Shown: one piece after another, positions 1-10,254 of the stretch | Numbering within the stretch: the first letter of the stretch is position 1 | How the letters are laid out: each line of letters opens with the position of its first letter | Origin: Agarophyton chilense | Taxonomy: Eukaryota; Rhodophyta; Florideophyceae; Gracilariales; Gracilariaceae | Direction of reading: 5' to 3' | Assembly: GCA_030374765.1 (NCBI GenBank) | Contig: JARGXX010000138.1 | Location: forward strand, 620,001-684,000 | Length of the DNA stretch: 64,000 nucleotides | Program-made: the position numbers and the translations under genes | The notes under the pieces: generated by a model | Told to the model about the DNA's origin: nothing | The model's database searches: none | Seen by the model: the letters and a program-made list of their open reading frames with translations, nothing else

Positions 1-1010
1 TACGCTTCCATCTTGGCAATGAACTCGGAGAACACGACCGTTTAGTATCCTGAGAACGGATCGTTAATCAATGCGGAACCGATATAGGTTATGGCAGGAG
101 GAAGCTCCACCAGACATCCACGAGGTCTCTCGATCTCCGCCCAGTGTTTTGGATGCGCGATATAGCGTCCGACGCGAGCATTCCGCCTAGTTCGATCAAT
201 CTCGATCATTTGGTATAAAACCAGGTACACCAAGTGGGATCTCGTACGTCGTTCCCAACGAGGATAATTCCAATAAGGAATGTCTCTTTTGTGGTGGAAG
301 CAGAATTCCGCACGGAGAAAGGGTCGGCGAAAGCAGAGTGCCGCATCGCGTACATCGCATAAACCGCGCCATTTGTCGACGTCGACTTCGTATAAGGACT
401 CGATGTACAAGCATCCTTCGCCATTCCTGCGAGCCATCCAGGGATCTAGATGCCAATCTCCAGTGAGACCGAACGTGCTAATGAAAAGTTGTAGACGCTG
501 GTATGTCAGCTTCGTGAACCGAGTTCGGGCTTCGTCCATACTCTCATTGGTATAACAGGCAATCGCGTTATCTGGCAAAGCACAGTTAGTAGTTTAATCG
601 TGGCTGCGGATAGTCGCATAAGGAATTCCATCTGGTAGGTAGCCACTGAAGATGTACCGGCTGATCAACGCGTCATCGCCAAGAGCGACTGGGTCAAACC
701 AGGGAGCCTGCGCGAAGAGGTCAGTATCGCCGAAAGGGTCTCGTCTCTCAAAGCTCGTTGGATATGGATAGCTGCGTTGAGACCAACGAGACGGCGCTCG
801 AATGATCCCAGTAGAGGATACATAAGCCGCATTCGACATCACACCTGAAGTCGGTGGTTGTAAGGGCAAAGAGTGGAAACCCACGCGAGGAGACCGCATT
901 GATCGAAAGACCAAAGGCGCCGCAGCTTGCGAGTTGAAGCCACTGCTGTCGTAAGGACCCTCTGAGGGTACGTCTCCGTTGTTGGAGTTGTGCGGCTCGA
1001 AAGAAGGCAT
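1..1010 (-). pseudogene. Antisense ORF (aORF) of a Ty3-like element, left-edge fragment
   Basis: Minus-strand reading frame starting at an ATG at 1010 and running off the left edge, with one in-frame TAA at 594-596 and another near 57-59. It aligns over most of its length with the antisense ORF of gypsy-1 (15977-17703). Shared blocks include APWF..P.A..DD.LI, RP.LRAEF, VGR, ELPP..YIGS and DP.SGY, at what I estimate by eye as 40-45% identity. The distance from the ATG to the APWF block is about 100 residues in both copies, which supports this start. Function is not recognised; there are no obvious membrane segments or catalytic motifs. By analogy with gypsy-1, this is the 3' part of a second, diverged Ty3 lineage whose gag-pol would lie to the left of the window. 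Confidence 0.6.
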
Positions 1011-1846
1011 CGCTGAACGAGTCGAAACAGAATACTATGAATCGTCTGACGTTAAGCCCAAATTGGTGTGCTTTCTTGAAGACAAGAAAATTTCAGAAGG
1101 CCGATGCATGCTCTCGTAGATAAAGACGTCTTGCATCGCATGAGCTTCGCGCTTAACAAGGGGGATGCGTAGTATTCTACTACTCTCGGAAAACCGGTGG
1201 AATATTTTCTGTCTAAGAACGATGATACTCATAGGTGAGTGCAACAGCTATGATGAAGTTATGAAGCGGCATCCCGCAGATACCCAGCAAAATGGTATGT
1301 TATACGTGGGATCTCAGCCTGCAACGACGCATCCGATTGGACCCTTTGTAGCGAAATACCGGATTGGAAACGGCGCATATAGTGGGTAGCCACGTGGCAA
1401 CCAAGCCTACCCTTCGTAGACGGAAGCCCATTTAGGGTTCGTTGTCCCGTACTGTAGAGGTGTTAATTGAAAAACCAAGTTATATCTAGATATTATTATG
1501 GGCGGGGCTCACCTCTGTGCACAGTACATAAGGCATAGAGGGGAGTGCCGACTCCAAAGTAAAGCAAAGAACAACGGGTTTACCAACTGTCTAATTCTTT
1601 GTTCAGGATTCCTTAACCGGAGATCTGGAAGATATACAACAAGTGGTTGTCCGTTTCATAGTAACAACCACCCTCATTGGCGATTGGGGCCTTACAACCC
1701 CAATTCTAGCTCGCTACGGTTGTGCTCTACAACATCTTTCCCTTAGCCACAAGCACTCATTCGGCAGTCCCAAACACTGTTGCACATGTCTGCTTTCTCT
1801 CCATTAGAGCGGGTATTACAGCAGTGAAGAAATAACAATTCTAATT
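1011..1846. other. No gene seen; possible diverged LTR
   Basis: No credible coding region. By analogy with gypsy-1, where the 3' LTR follows the antisense-ORF start, a 3' LTR is expected here. A short stretch near 1450 (tactgtagag followed by ttaattg) resembles the gypsy LTR, with a CACGTGGC box about 70 bp upstream as in that LTR. The match is too weak to set boundaries. Confidence 0.2.
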
Positions 1847-2473
1847 TCAGAGAGCTAGGTTCTGGCTTTTCTCCCTTTCTTTTTTTCCGTGACCTCGATC
1901 TGGATTCAACAGGTTCAATATCAGGCTCATTTGAAGTTTTCTCCCTTGTTTGTCTCTTGGGCTATCACTCAGGCTAGAATTATGGATATTGCGGGGGGTC
2001 TTGAATCGAAATCTGTTTCGCGAACAATCGGATGTATTATTTTCTACGATCTCATCTTCTTCACCAAGTTTCCGTCGCTTTGGATTACGGAACAAAGGAA
2101 AGTCTGTCACCATGTCAGACTGAGCCGCCTAAGACTTTGCAAATTGGAAATCATGTGGCGCGGGAAAGCCGCGCTGCTTGATTTGAGACGGAGTAAAAGG
2201 CGCTTTTACCCCAGTTTCAAGCGAAAAAGTGTTCGATTCACATTCTTTTGAAACCGACCGTGCAGCAGAGTTTTCTTGAGCTTCGAGTAACGGGTTTTAA
2301 GGGGCAATACTGTTTCGATAAATTTCGAGTGTGGTACTGACACGGAGTCTTCCTTGTCAACAACATTTGAGAACTAGGTTCTTGAAGCTTTCCTTTGTCT
2401 ACCGGTTTTCATCCTTTCCGCCCTTGCACGCGAAAAGTTCTTCTTGGATATATCATCAATCGAAAAACTAGGG
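1847..2473 (-). pseudogene. Downstream part of an unknown basic protein ORF cut by copia-1
   Basis: Minus strand, downstream of the ORF at 19326-19980 once copia-1 and one TSD copy are removed. The rejoined frame continues about 20 codons to a TGA near 2409. Further on, another open stretch (about 2290 to 1847, one in-frame TAG near 2130) encodes a basic, hydrophilic protein with an NLS-like PKRRKLGEEDE motif. Whether the stretches are joined by introns or are a decayed single ORF cannot be decided. No family recognised. Confidence 0.35.
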
Positions 2474-2478
2474 ACGTG
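2474..2478. repeat. TSD of copia-1, left copy (ACGTG)
   Basis: ACGTG immediately precedes the 5' LTR and is repeated right after the 3' LTR at 19326-19330. Confidence 0.85.
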
Positions 2479-2758
2479 TATGAGAACGATCATTGATGGA
2501 AGTCGATCGTCTACAAATATGCCCGCTCAATGCTTTGTATTTGAACACTTAATTGTCGTTACTATGAGTCATCATTCGTGCCACATGGCAACCTCTTATA
2601 TCATGTATTACGCCCGTTAATTATGTTGTAATGTACTCTATTTATACATCTAAGTACCTCACGTTTGTTAACATCTGCGACTTCGTGCCGGCAGCTATTG
2701 TGTACTCTGTCCTACATAGTGTGTACCTAGTTCTACACCGCAAGTCTAATCATTCTTA
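2479..2758 (+). repeat. Copia-1 5' LTR
   Basis: 280 bp, begins TATGAGAACG and ends CATTCTTA. Near-identical direct copy at 19045-19325. Contains a TATTTATA-like promoter box near 2638. Directly followed by the PBS. Confidence 0.85.
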
Positions 2759-2771
2759 GTTATGGGCCCAG
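2759..2771 (+). promoter_or_regulatory. Copia-1 primer binding site (tRNA-iMet anticodon arm), overlaps the start codon
   Basis: GTTATGGGCCCAG abuts the LTR and is complementary to the anticodon stem-loop of eukaryotic initiator tRNA-Met, as in Drosophila copia, which is primed by a 5' half of that tRNA. The ATG of gag-pol (2762) lies inside this site. Confidence 0.7.
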
Positions 2772-5700
2772 CGCCCCAGTCCAATCTGCCGTCCCGGCCC
2801 AAGTTCTCCTGGGATGCCAAGTCTCCTCCATGGACTGATGGCAAAGGTGACCAGGAAGAATACCGTGATGCTGTGAAGCTCTGGCAAACGTTTCATAACG
2901 CACTACCAGCTTCGAACAGCAACAAGATTCCAATTGCACTTCAGGCTATATGTCTTAAGTCGCAACTGTATGGCCGTGCAAAGGACCTTTGCTCCGGAAT
3001 TGATGATGGCCAGTTGACGGAAGATGGCGCTGTGGATCCTCTGGTAGGAAAAATTCACCAGAAGGACGCTCTCTCTGTAGTCAGTGAGGCCTATCGCGAT
3101 TTCAACCAACTCTGGAATACTCGTAGAGGCAACACAGAGACTATGAAGAACTCCGAATCCCGTTTCTCCGCGCAAGTTGCAAAGTTCAACTCCATCTCTG
3201 CAACGACTAAGCTTCCAGAGTGTATTACGGCGCTAATGCTGCTATCCAACTCTTCAATTGACGACTCTCAGCGGGTCTCTGTCATGGCAGCAGCTGCACC
3301 TTCTGATGAGAACCTGAATTCTCAATCGTCGAATGATGAGTTTCTGAGCTCTATCACGTATCAGTCAGTGGCCTCGGTAATAAAGCAGTGCGACAAGACT
3401 TCGCATGCCCTGAGTGGTACTGTACCGCTTACTGCTAGTTCTGCTGGCACCACGCAACACCGCAAACAACATCGCTATAGCAAGAACAGTTCCGGTTACC
3501 GTTACAAAGGACAGTCTCCTTCAATGAAATATCCTTGTGACATATGCGGCAAATACGGTCATTGGAAACGTAACCATAACCCTGACGGCTCACTACCTCA
3601 TCATGTCAAGTCGTTCGATGCACCAGCTACATCATCTGCTTCGCGAGCTCCTGGATCGCGCCCTGACCATGATCAAGAAAGGAGAGACAAGTCGCAAAGG
3701 AAGACAGTGTCGTTTAATATGGCAACTCTGACTAGTTCATCAGCTAGTACCTGCAAGTCACCTGTCGAAGTTGGACCTCTACTTGACGACGGAGCACCGT
3801 ACTCTGCAATTGGCCTTATCGAACTGAATCTACTTGCTGACCATATAGGGATATCGCCCAATCCCAAGCTCGATGCTATTCCCGAAGCACTCGATGGACA
3901 TACACATTGGCAGTATGGAGTCGGTGAACACTCCAGTCCGGCACGCTGCATCCTAGGATCTATTGTCATCACTGAGACATCTGACCAAGGTAGACCAGTC
4001 CGTATCACCCACCTTGTCCTGGATGGATCTTCTCAGTGGGTCATAGGAAGAAATGTAACTCGCAAGGCCAACATCGAGCATATTGGAAGAAATGCATTGG
4101 TCTTCCTGGCTGATGCTCATAGAGACCATATATCTATAATCAATGAAAGTTTCTTAAGCTACATAGCTCTAGATCGGTTTACCTCTCATTGTAACAATGG
4201 TTCTACACTGTCATGCCTCTCAGCAGTCACTCTGGATAATGCACCATGGCTTGAGGTCAAGAAGATTATAGACAAAGTCCACAAGCACGTTTGTGGTCAT
4301 GCAAGCTATACGGACTACAAACTCCTCCTCGAGAGAAACGGATTTTGGAATGAAACCATAACTTCCTACCTCACGGACATGGTCAATCGCTGCACGGCTT
4401 GTCGGAGCACATCGGTCCCGCAGCCCAGTCGTAAGGTTTCAATCAGTTCTCTGTCAAAGAATTTCAACGAGGTTCTCTGTGTTGATCATCTCTATCTGGA
4501 TGAAATACTACTAATGCATCTGATGGATCTCATCACACGATATTCGAGCGTCTATGCAGTTACCTCGACAAATCTCTCAGAAGCTGTTGTTGGCTTTGAA
4601 GCTTCATGGGTATCACAATTCTGGTACCCTGACTCTATTCGTGCAGACAAGGCATTTCAAATAGGTGCATTCAAGAACTACACCAAGAAGCTTGGAATCA
4701 CAATTCACCCAGTGCCTCCTGGTAGGCACTCCAAGAATGCAATAGAGTCTAAACACAGCATCATCCGTAGCGTCTTTATTCGTCTAAAAGAAGCTGCTGG
4801 CACGGACTTCGATCCAAAGCTCGCAGCATACAAGGCTGCGTCAATCTCAAATGAACTCTATGGCAACGACACTATGTCTGCATTCGAACTAGCCAAAGGC
4901 TTTTCTAGCCCTATCGTGGCAAAGCCTATCGAAACTGTAATCCCGGATAATGTGCTCAATGCTCGTGACCAGCTTAAAGCTCGTCGCAAACTGGCACTTA
5001 TTTTGCGCTCGAAGGCAGTGACCGAAGTGCCAATTGCAGCTGGTGATCTGATAGAAGTATACCAAAAGAAAGAATTTGAGAAGAGAGGAAAATGGTCCGA
5101 TCCCAAACCGGTCCTCTCTATCAACCAGCATGCACGTTCAGTGACTGTACCAGGACGCAAAAATCGAGAAATCACTGTTGCATTTGAAGATACTCGCCCA
5201 GCGCTGCCTCAAGAAAGCTTCGCCCAACTAGTACAAGATGGTATTGACTCGATATACGAGATTTCAAGTGACCATTGTACTGCTTTCAAGGCACAGGCTG
5301 AAATGAACACAGATGTCAACTTTGAATGCTCTGTACCAAGTGACACTGCTGTTGACTTATCTCATGGTTCGTCTGATATCAACACACCTGTTGATGCACC
5401 TGTTGATGATGACTTCTCTACTGAATCCTCAAACGTTGAACCCTGTGTTGGAGACAATATCTCTGTTCTCTGGCCCCTTGAAGAACAATTCTTCCCTGTC
5501 ACTGTCCACTCGGCAACAGAAGATGGTCGTCTAAACATACACTATGATGATGGGGATGTAGAACAACTTGAAATGGAGAAGGAGGTATGGAAGTTTACTG
5601 AAACACTCCCAGCCAGTTCTGGTACAGTGGCACAACTGGAAGTCACAAGCACTGAGAACTCAGTGCTAGAATCGATTCTTGACCAGTTTGGGAACAAACC

Positions 5701-7080
5701 ATTTCTAAGGCACCACGCACAAGGGTTTGACCAATACCCTTTAGTCAACGCCTACAATGCAGAGGAAGATACATTTCTCAAGACTGTTCGCGCGGTCACA
5801 CACGAAGAAGTTCCTCCGAACTCCAATGTTATCAGCAGTCACACCTTATACAAAGTGAAGACTAATGATGACGGGTCTCTCAAGCTTAAAGCACGTATTG
5901 CACCACATGGGAACGAGGACGATTTGAAGAACGTCTTGAGCAAAGACTGTACCACATGCCCACCCACAGGACTTCGGATCCTCGAATCAATTGCATCTCT
6001 ATTCGGCTGGATAATTCACAGGGCTGATGTGAAGGCTGCGTTTCTGCAGACAGGGGAGGCTCAAAGAAACGTCTATGTTCGCCCACCCAAAGAAAGCCAA
6101 ATGAAATCGACTCATCTTTGGCTACTTCTGACAGCTGCCTACGGCCTTGTCAATGCAAATGCCAAGTGGCAGAACCAGTCCGATAATGTTATGTTTGACA
6201 TTGGACTCAAGCAGTCGACCCATGTTCCTCAGCTTTTCTTCCAGAAAGAAAACGGAAGGCTGGTATTAATTGTTGCTAAAATAGTTGACGACCTGAAAGC
6301 TGCAGGCGATGGCGACCGTGTGAAACGCTTTATGGAGGAGTTTGACAGACGATTCAAGTTTGGTGATTTGATGCAAGGACCAGGCAAACTCCGATTCTTT
6401 GGCATCAACACTGTTCAAAATGGCGACTTTACCATTGAGACAGATGCGGACGATAAGATGAACTCTGTATCTGAGTATCCGTTTTCTAGGCAACGCCGCA
6501 AGCATTTTGATGAGTCACTCAATCAGCTTGAAAAGTCTGTGTTTGCCTCCACAAATAGTTCACTTGGATGGATCGGAACTGCGGCTTCACCATTTTGCTC
6601 ATTCTATGCCAGCTATCTGCAGCAAAAAGCCCCTGATCTAAAAGTTTATCACCTTGTTGAACAAGTGAATATAGTTCGCAAGCTGAAGAAGCTCGGAACA
6701 ACTATTGCTTACCCTACACCAACAGACAAAAATCAGTATGAACTCAGCGTTCTAGTGTTTTCAGATGCGTCACGGACAGATGAATGTGGCCAACTTGGAG
6801 TTCTAACTGGTTTGCTTATCGGTGAGATGAAGAACAACTCGATTTATCATGCCATATCGTGGTTGTCTCACAAGTCAAAGTGCCCGGTCTAAAGCATACC
6901 TGCTGCAGAAATTTTTGCTGCCTCGGAAGGTATTGACAAACGAAAGACAATCTCTAAGGCATAATCGGAGCTTCTCTTGGCATGGAAATCAAGTTGAGAC
7001 TTGCTGTTGACTCTAAGGACTTGTTTACTTCACTATCGACACAGATGAATTCTATCGACAAATCGATTCGTGGTGATGTT
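2762..7080 (+). pseudogene. Copia-1 gag-pol, part before the gypsy-1 insertion
   Basis: Open for 1376 codons from the ATG in the PBS to a TAA at 6890-6892, then decayed RNase H to the gypsy-1 insertion. Order: gag; knuckle C259-X2-C-X4-H-X4-H272; protease DDGA (342-345); integrase zinc binding from H507; integrase D575, D629, E662; a Tudor-like module about 895-945 (YDDGD.E then a Trp); RT with VKAAFLQT and catalytic IVDD (1174-1177); RNase H from VFSDAS (about 1335). Gag-pol is a single polyprotein with no frameshift, unlike many copia relatives. A second TAA and a frameshift follow before 7080. Copia-2 is the intact relative, sharing the same domain order. Confidence 0.85.
7076..7080. repeat. 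TSD of gypsy-1, left copy (ATGTT)
   Basis: ATGTT directly before the 5' LTR, repeated at 18828-18832. Removing the insert and one copy rejoins the copia-1 RNase H sequence. Confidence 0.9.
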
Positions 7081-7994
7081 TGTAGAGCAACGCCCAGTCA
7101 GGGGATACTTGAAGATGCAACTCATAGAATGAGGATTGAACCCTCCGAGGGTTATGATTATGATCCCCTCTAAGGTGTGCTGAGGTGGCACTGTTTTCTG
7201 GTTATATTTCGCCTATAAGGGAAAATTCGGATGGCCCATGGTTGGATTGCCCCCGTGATACACGTGGCTTAATTTTAGCACCGATTTTCGGATATTTGTA
7301 GAACGTTGGACTTTTGGGCCCTGACAGTTGGATCTCCACGTGTATGGCCCTGAGGAGGGGTGCACTACTGTAGAGTTTAGTTAGTGGGCCCTACTTAGGG
7401 AGATGAGATCTGATAGTCCGAAGCTCAGAGTAAATGGTAACCAAGGTTTGTCTTCGATACCTTTAGAGGTTCTTCGTCGCCATCGTTTCGGCCTTACAAC
7501 CCGGAACGGGCTCTGGTTAGCAACGCCTGCGTAGGGATACGACTCCACTTGGAGAGTGCCCACGTTTGGGTTCCGTGCAACCACCCCCTTGGGACCGCTC
7601 AGACGACCTGCGTGCACGATACCCCGTGGGGGTTCTGCTTACTTGTTGCGTGCTTTTTGTGTTTCCTTTCGAGGACAGGTTTTCGCCCCTGTATTGGGTT
7701 TCTTTTGTTGTTTCGCCTCTTTTCTGGTTCTCGGGTCTGGTGCCTGTTAGTGCCCGACCCTCGCCCCGTTTTTCCTCTTCGCCGGATTTTCCCCCATTTT
7801 TTGGCATACCCATACCCATTCCCGATCCAACGGTTTCTACCCCTCACCTCCGTCGGTACTGCCGGAATCCCCCGTGGGAGTTACACCCCACACTACGGGT
7901 GGAACGGAGGGCTCTGTCTCTGAATCTGCCTCCCCCAGGGAGCAAGGCTTCGAACACCTTGAGAGCACTTCCCGTCGCCGGGTTTTGCTCCACA
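7081..7994 (+). repeat. Gypsy-1 5' LTR
   Basis: 914 bp, TG...CA. Over its first ~355 bp it carries a U3 subtype shared with the gypsy-2 5' LTR and different from its own 3' LTR at about 16 positions. Beyond that it matches its own 3' LTR. Long overlapping ORFs inside are not believed to be coding. Confidence 0.93.
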
Positions 7995-7996
7995 AG

Positions 7997-8014
7997 TGGT
8001 CTCCCGACTTAGAA
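7997..8014 (+). promoter_or_regulatory. Gypsy-1 primer binding site
   Basis: TGGTCTCCCGACTTAGAA begins 2 nt after the LTR with the TGG expected for a CCA-ended tRNA. The implied tRNA acceptor strand is TCGGGAG with discriminator A; I cannot name the tRNA. Gypsy-2 has the same site with one difference (GACATAG). Confidence 0.65.
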
Positions 8015-8221
8015 TCCGTTCTCGGACTTTTGGGTTGGTCATCCACGTGTTGGAATATCTCTTGGAAGAGGAAGCACCGTCGTGAAAATTTGTTGTAGTG
8101 GTCCCTTTTGGAAAGGGTGGAATTGGTTTTTATTTTTGTTTTGTGTTACGTCATCCGTTCTCCGGGAATCTCGTGATCGAATTTCATCGTTACCCCGAAT
8201 CGTCGGTGTCGTGTCTGCAGC

Positions 8222-10252
8222 ATGTCGCCGCCTACCCGTGGTTCCAGGACTGGATCGAACCGTCAAGCGGAGTCAGTGCCCCCGGCCCCGCCTAGGTCGA
8301 GGAGCTCTATTCCCGAAGGTCGGAACGATTCCGGTATCGATCCGGACACTCGGAGAGCACCCTCAGTGGTTTCAGGTCCTCGAGAGGTCGTGGCTGTGGG
8401 CCCAGCTCCAGTGGTGGAGACCCCCTCAGCACCACCCCGAAGTCGGGCCGACCCTGAATTGCAGCGCCTGGAGACGCGAATTGATATCGCCAACGCGGCT
8501 CACATCGAGCTCCTTCAGGAGGTTACTACCCTCCGCCTCAAGGTGGAGGACGCCCCGGTGCGGGTAGTCGCCAATGACCTTCGTACCCTGAGGAGGGATG
8601 TGAACCCCCTTTTGGAAAGCTTTGGTACCCATGGGGTCTTTATCCAGGAGTACCGGAGCCTCGTGGAGGAACACCGCGTGCAAGCGGAACGCTTCCGAGC
8701 TCGGCTGGACACCCTCGAGGCCATTATCCGTATGGACGGAGACACAGAAGCCTCGAAGGATAAACCCGACGTTTCGGAAGACGAAGAACACCGCTCCGCT
8801 AAACGGGACCGCCGCAAGTCCAAGAAGAGGGTTCACCTCCAAGAGGATTTATCGGATTCCGATCCCAATCGCTCGTCATCGAGTTCGTCCTCCGAATCTT
8901 CGGATAGTGAGGATGGACGCCGGTCATCCCGGGCGACTCGGTCGAAGGCTACTTACACCTCTCAAGGGGCAATCCGTACCCGGAAGAAGGGTAGGAAACA
9001 CCTTGGATTAAGGGAGCTGAAGCCGACGAATCCTCTCTATGGGAAGCTGCTATCATACCGCTATTACCGGTTGGATAACCCTTCGGGAGATCGAACATCC
9101 CGCGGAACGGGTAAGGTCAAGGACTATATCAAAAGGCTGAGCATCACCCTACAGAAGAGGGAGTTCACAGGAACAGACCCAATTCTGGTGCTCGATTTCC
9201 TTGCGATGTTCGTCCAGGAGGCTGACATCCTCGGTATGAGTGAAGCGCAAGCGTATCTTGCATTACCCTATTTCTTAAAGGGGATGGCTTAAGACCAGTT
9301 CAACTCCGTCCGTGGATCATCCCGAGCCTCGGAAGGGGGAGTCACGTGCTGGCCCGAAGCGGTGCAGTACCTCTTGAGGTCATACGCTACTGGAAATGCG
9401 ATTCAGGAAGCAACCCTTGCATTAAGGAATACGCGGCAGAAGCCGATGGAAACCGAAACGGTGTATTCAACTCGCTTGAATAAAGCGTTTCACCGATGCG
9501 GAAATGTATTCCCCGCCTACGAGAGATGCTCCATGTTTGTGGATGGTTTGGACCCCTCGATAAGGGCATTGGTTGCCCGACATCGGGAAGAGAAGCGCAA
9601 GCTGACCTACTTGGAATTGGTTCAGTACGCCCAGGCTGAGGGGGATACTCTCCGTGCCCGGCAGAACCGAAAGAGTCGGCCGACAAGTGCACTCCTCGCC
9701 GCTGGAGGTAACTCGTCTTTGTCACTCGCAGGAGGCTCTGCCCCAGTGGGGGTCAATGATAACATTCACTTCATGGGAATTAACCCCGAATCTACGGGTA
9801 CGTCTGAGTTGCCGTCGACATCCGCTCCGACTACGGATGAAGACCCTGCGCTCTATACCCAAGGCCGGAGGGTGCCAGCCGCATCGCTACCTTTTGCGAT
9901 TACCGCTGCTCGGTTCTCTCGCCCCGGATGGAGGGATACAGCACCACGTCGCGTGGATTCACGTCCACAACCGAACTCGGCAGAGCTGATTTGCTATTTG
10001 TGTTACCTCCGTGGTCACAAAGCACCAGACTGCACATTTCCCCTGCGGGAGGGTTCACGAATTATCGCTCAGTACGAGGCTCTGACCCCTGAGGAGAAAG
10101 CTCGAGTCCAGAGTAGGTCCTATGAGGAACAAAGGATACTGCGAGCTCACCTTGCTGACAGGGATACAGAACTTGTACCCGCGAACGCGGAACAACCGGT
10201 CCCCTTCGAGGCAGCTGCACCGAATTCGGTGGCGTCCGCTTCGAAAAACTAA
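8222..10252 (+). pseudogene. Gypsy-1 gag, one in-frame stop
   Basis: 676 codon positions from the ATG at 8222. Pro/Ser-rich N-terminus; coiled-coil-like helix around residues 80-180; a basic Ser-rich stretch (RSSSSSSSESSDSED); a capsid-like region from about residue 270; a canonical CCHC knuckle CYLCYLRGHKAPDC at 591-604. A TAA at 9290-9292 interrupts the frame after FLKGMA, but reading resumes at once in the same frame (DQFNSVRGSS). The identical TAA is present in gypsy-2, so it predates both insertions. The gag terminator at 10250-10252 directly follows an A5C run. Confidence 0.85.
10243..10249 (+). promoter_or_regulatory. Candidate -1 frameshift site at the gag/pol junction
   Basis: G AAA AAC in the gag frame, immediately followed by the gag TAA. 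Slipping back one base continues into the pol frame (ELNLGVSPAGG-like, open to the protease). The heptamer differs from the canonical X XXY YYZ at its first base, so this is a suggestion only. Confidence 0.35.
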
Positions 10253-10254
10253 AC

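Noticed and set aside
42-1010. Host gene interpretation of the left-edge ORF
   Set aside because: Its clear homologue lies inside gypsy-1 as an antisense ORF, so a retroelement origin is more likely, although capture of a host gene cannot be excluded.
1230-1840. Complete LTR at the left edge
   Set aside because: Only two short matches to the gypsy LTR; no clear TG/CA ends or second copy in the window.
7549-8012. Several 100-158-codon ORFs inside the gypsy LTR, repeated in all four LTRs
   Set aside because: They overlap in all frames of a non-coding LTR, are repeated only because the LTR is, and show no protein motif.
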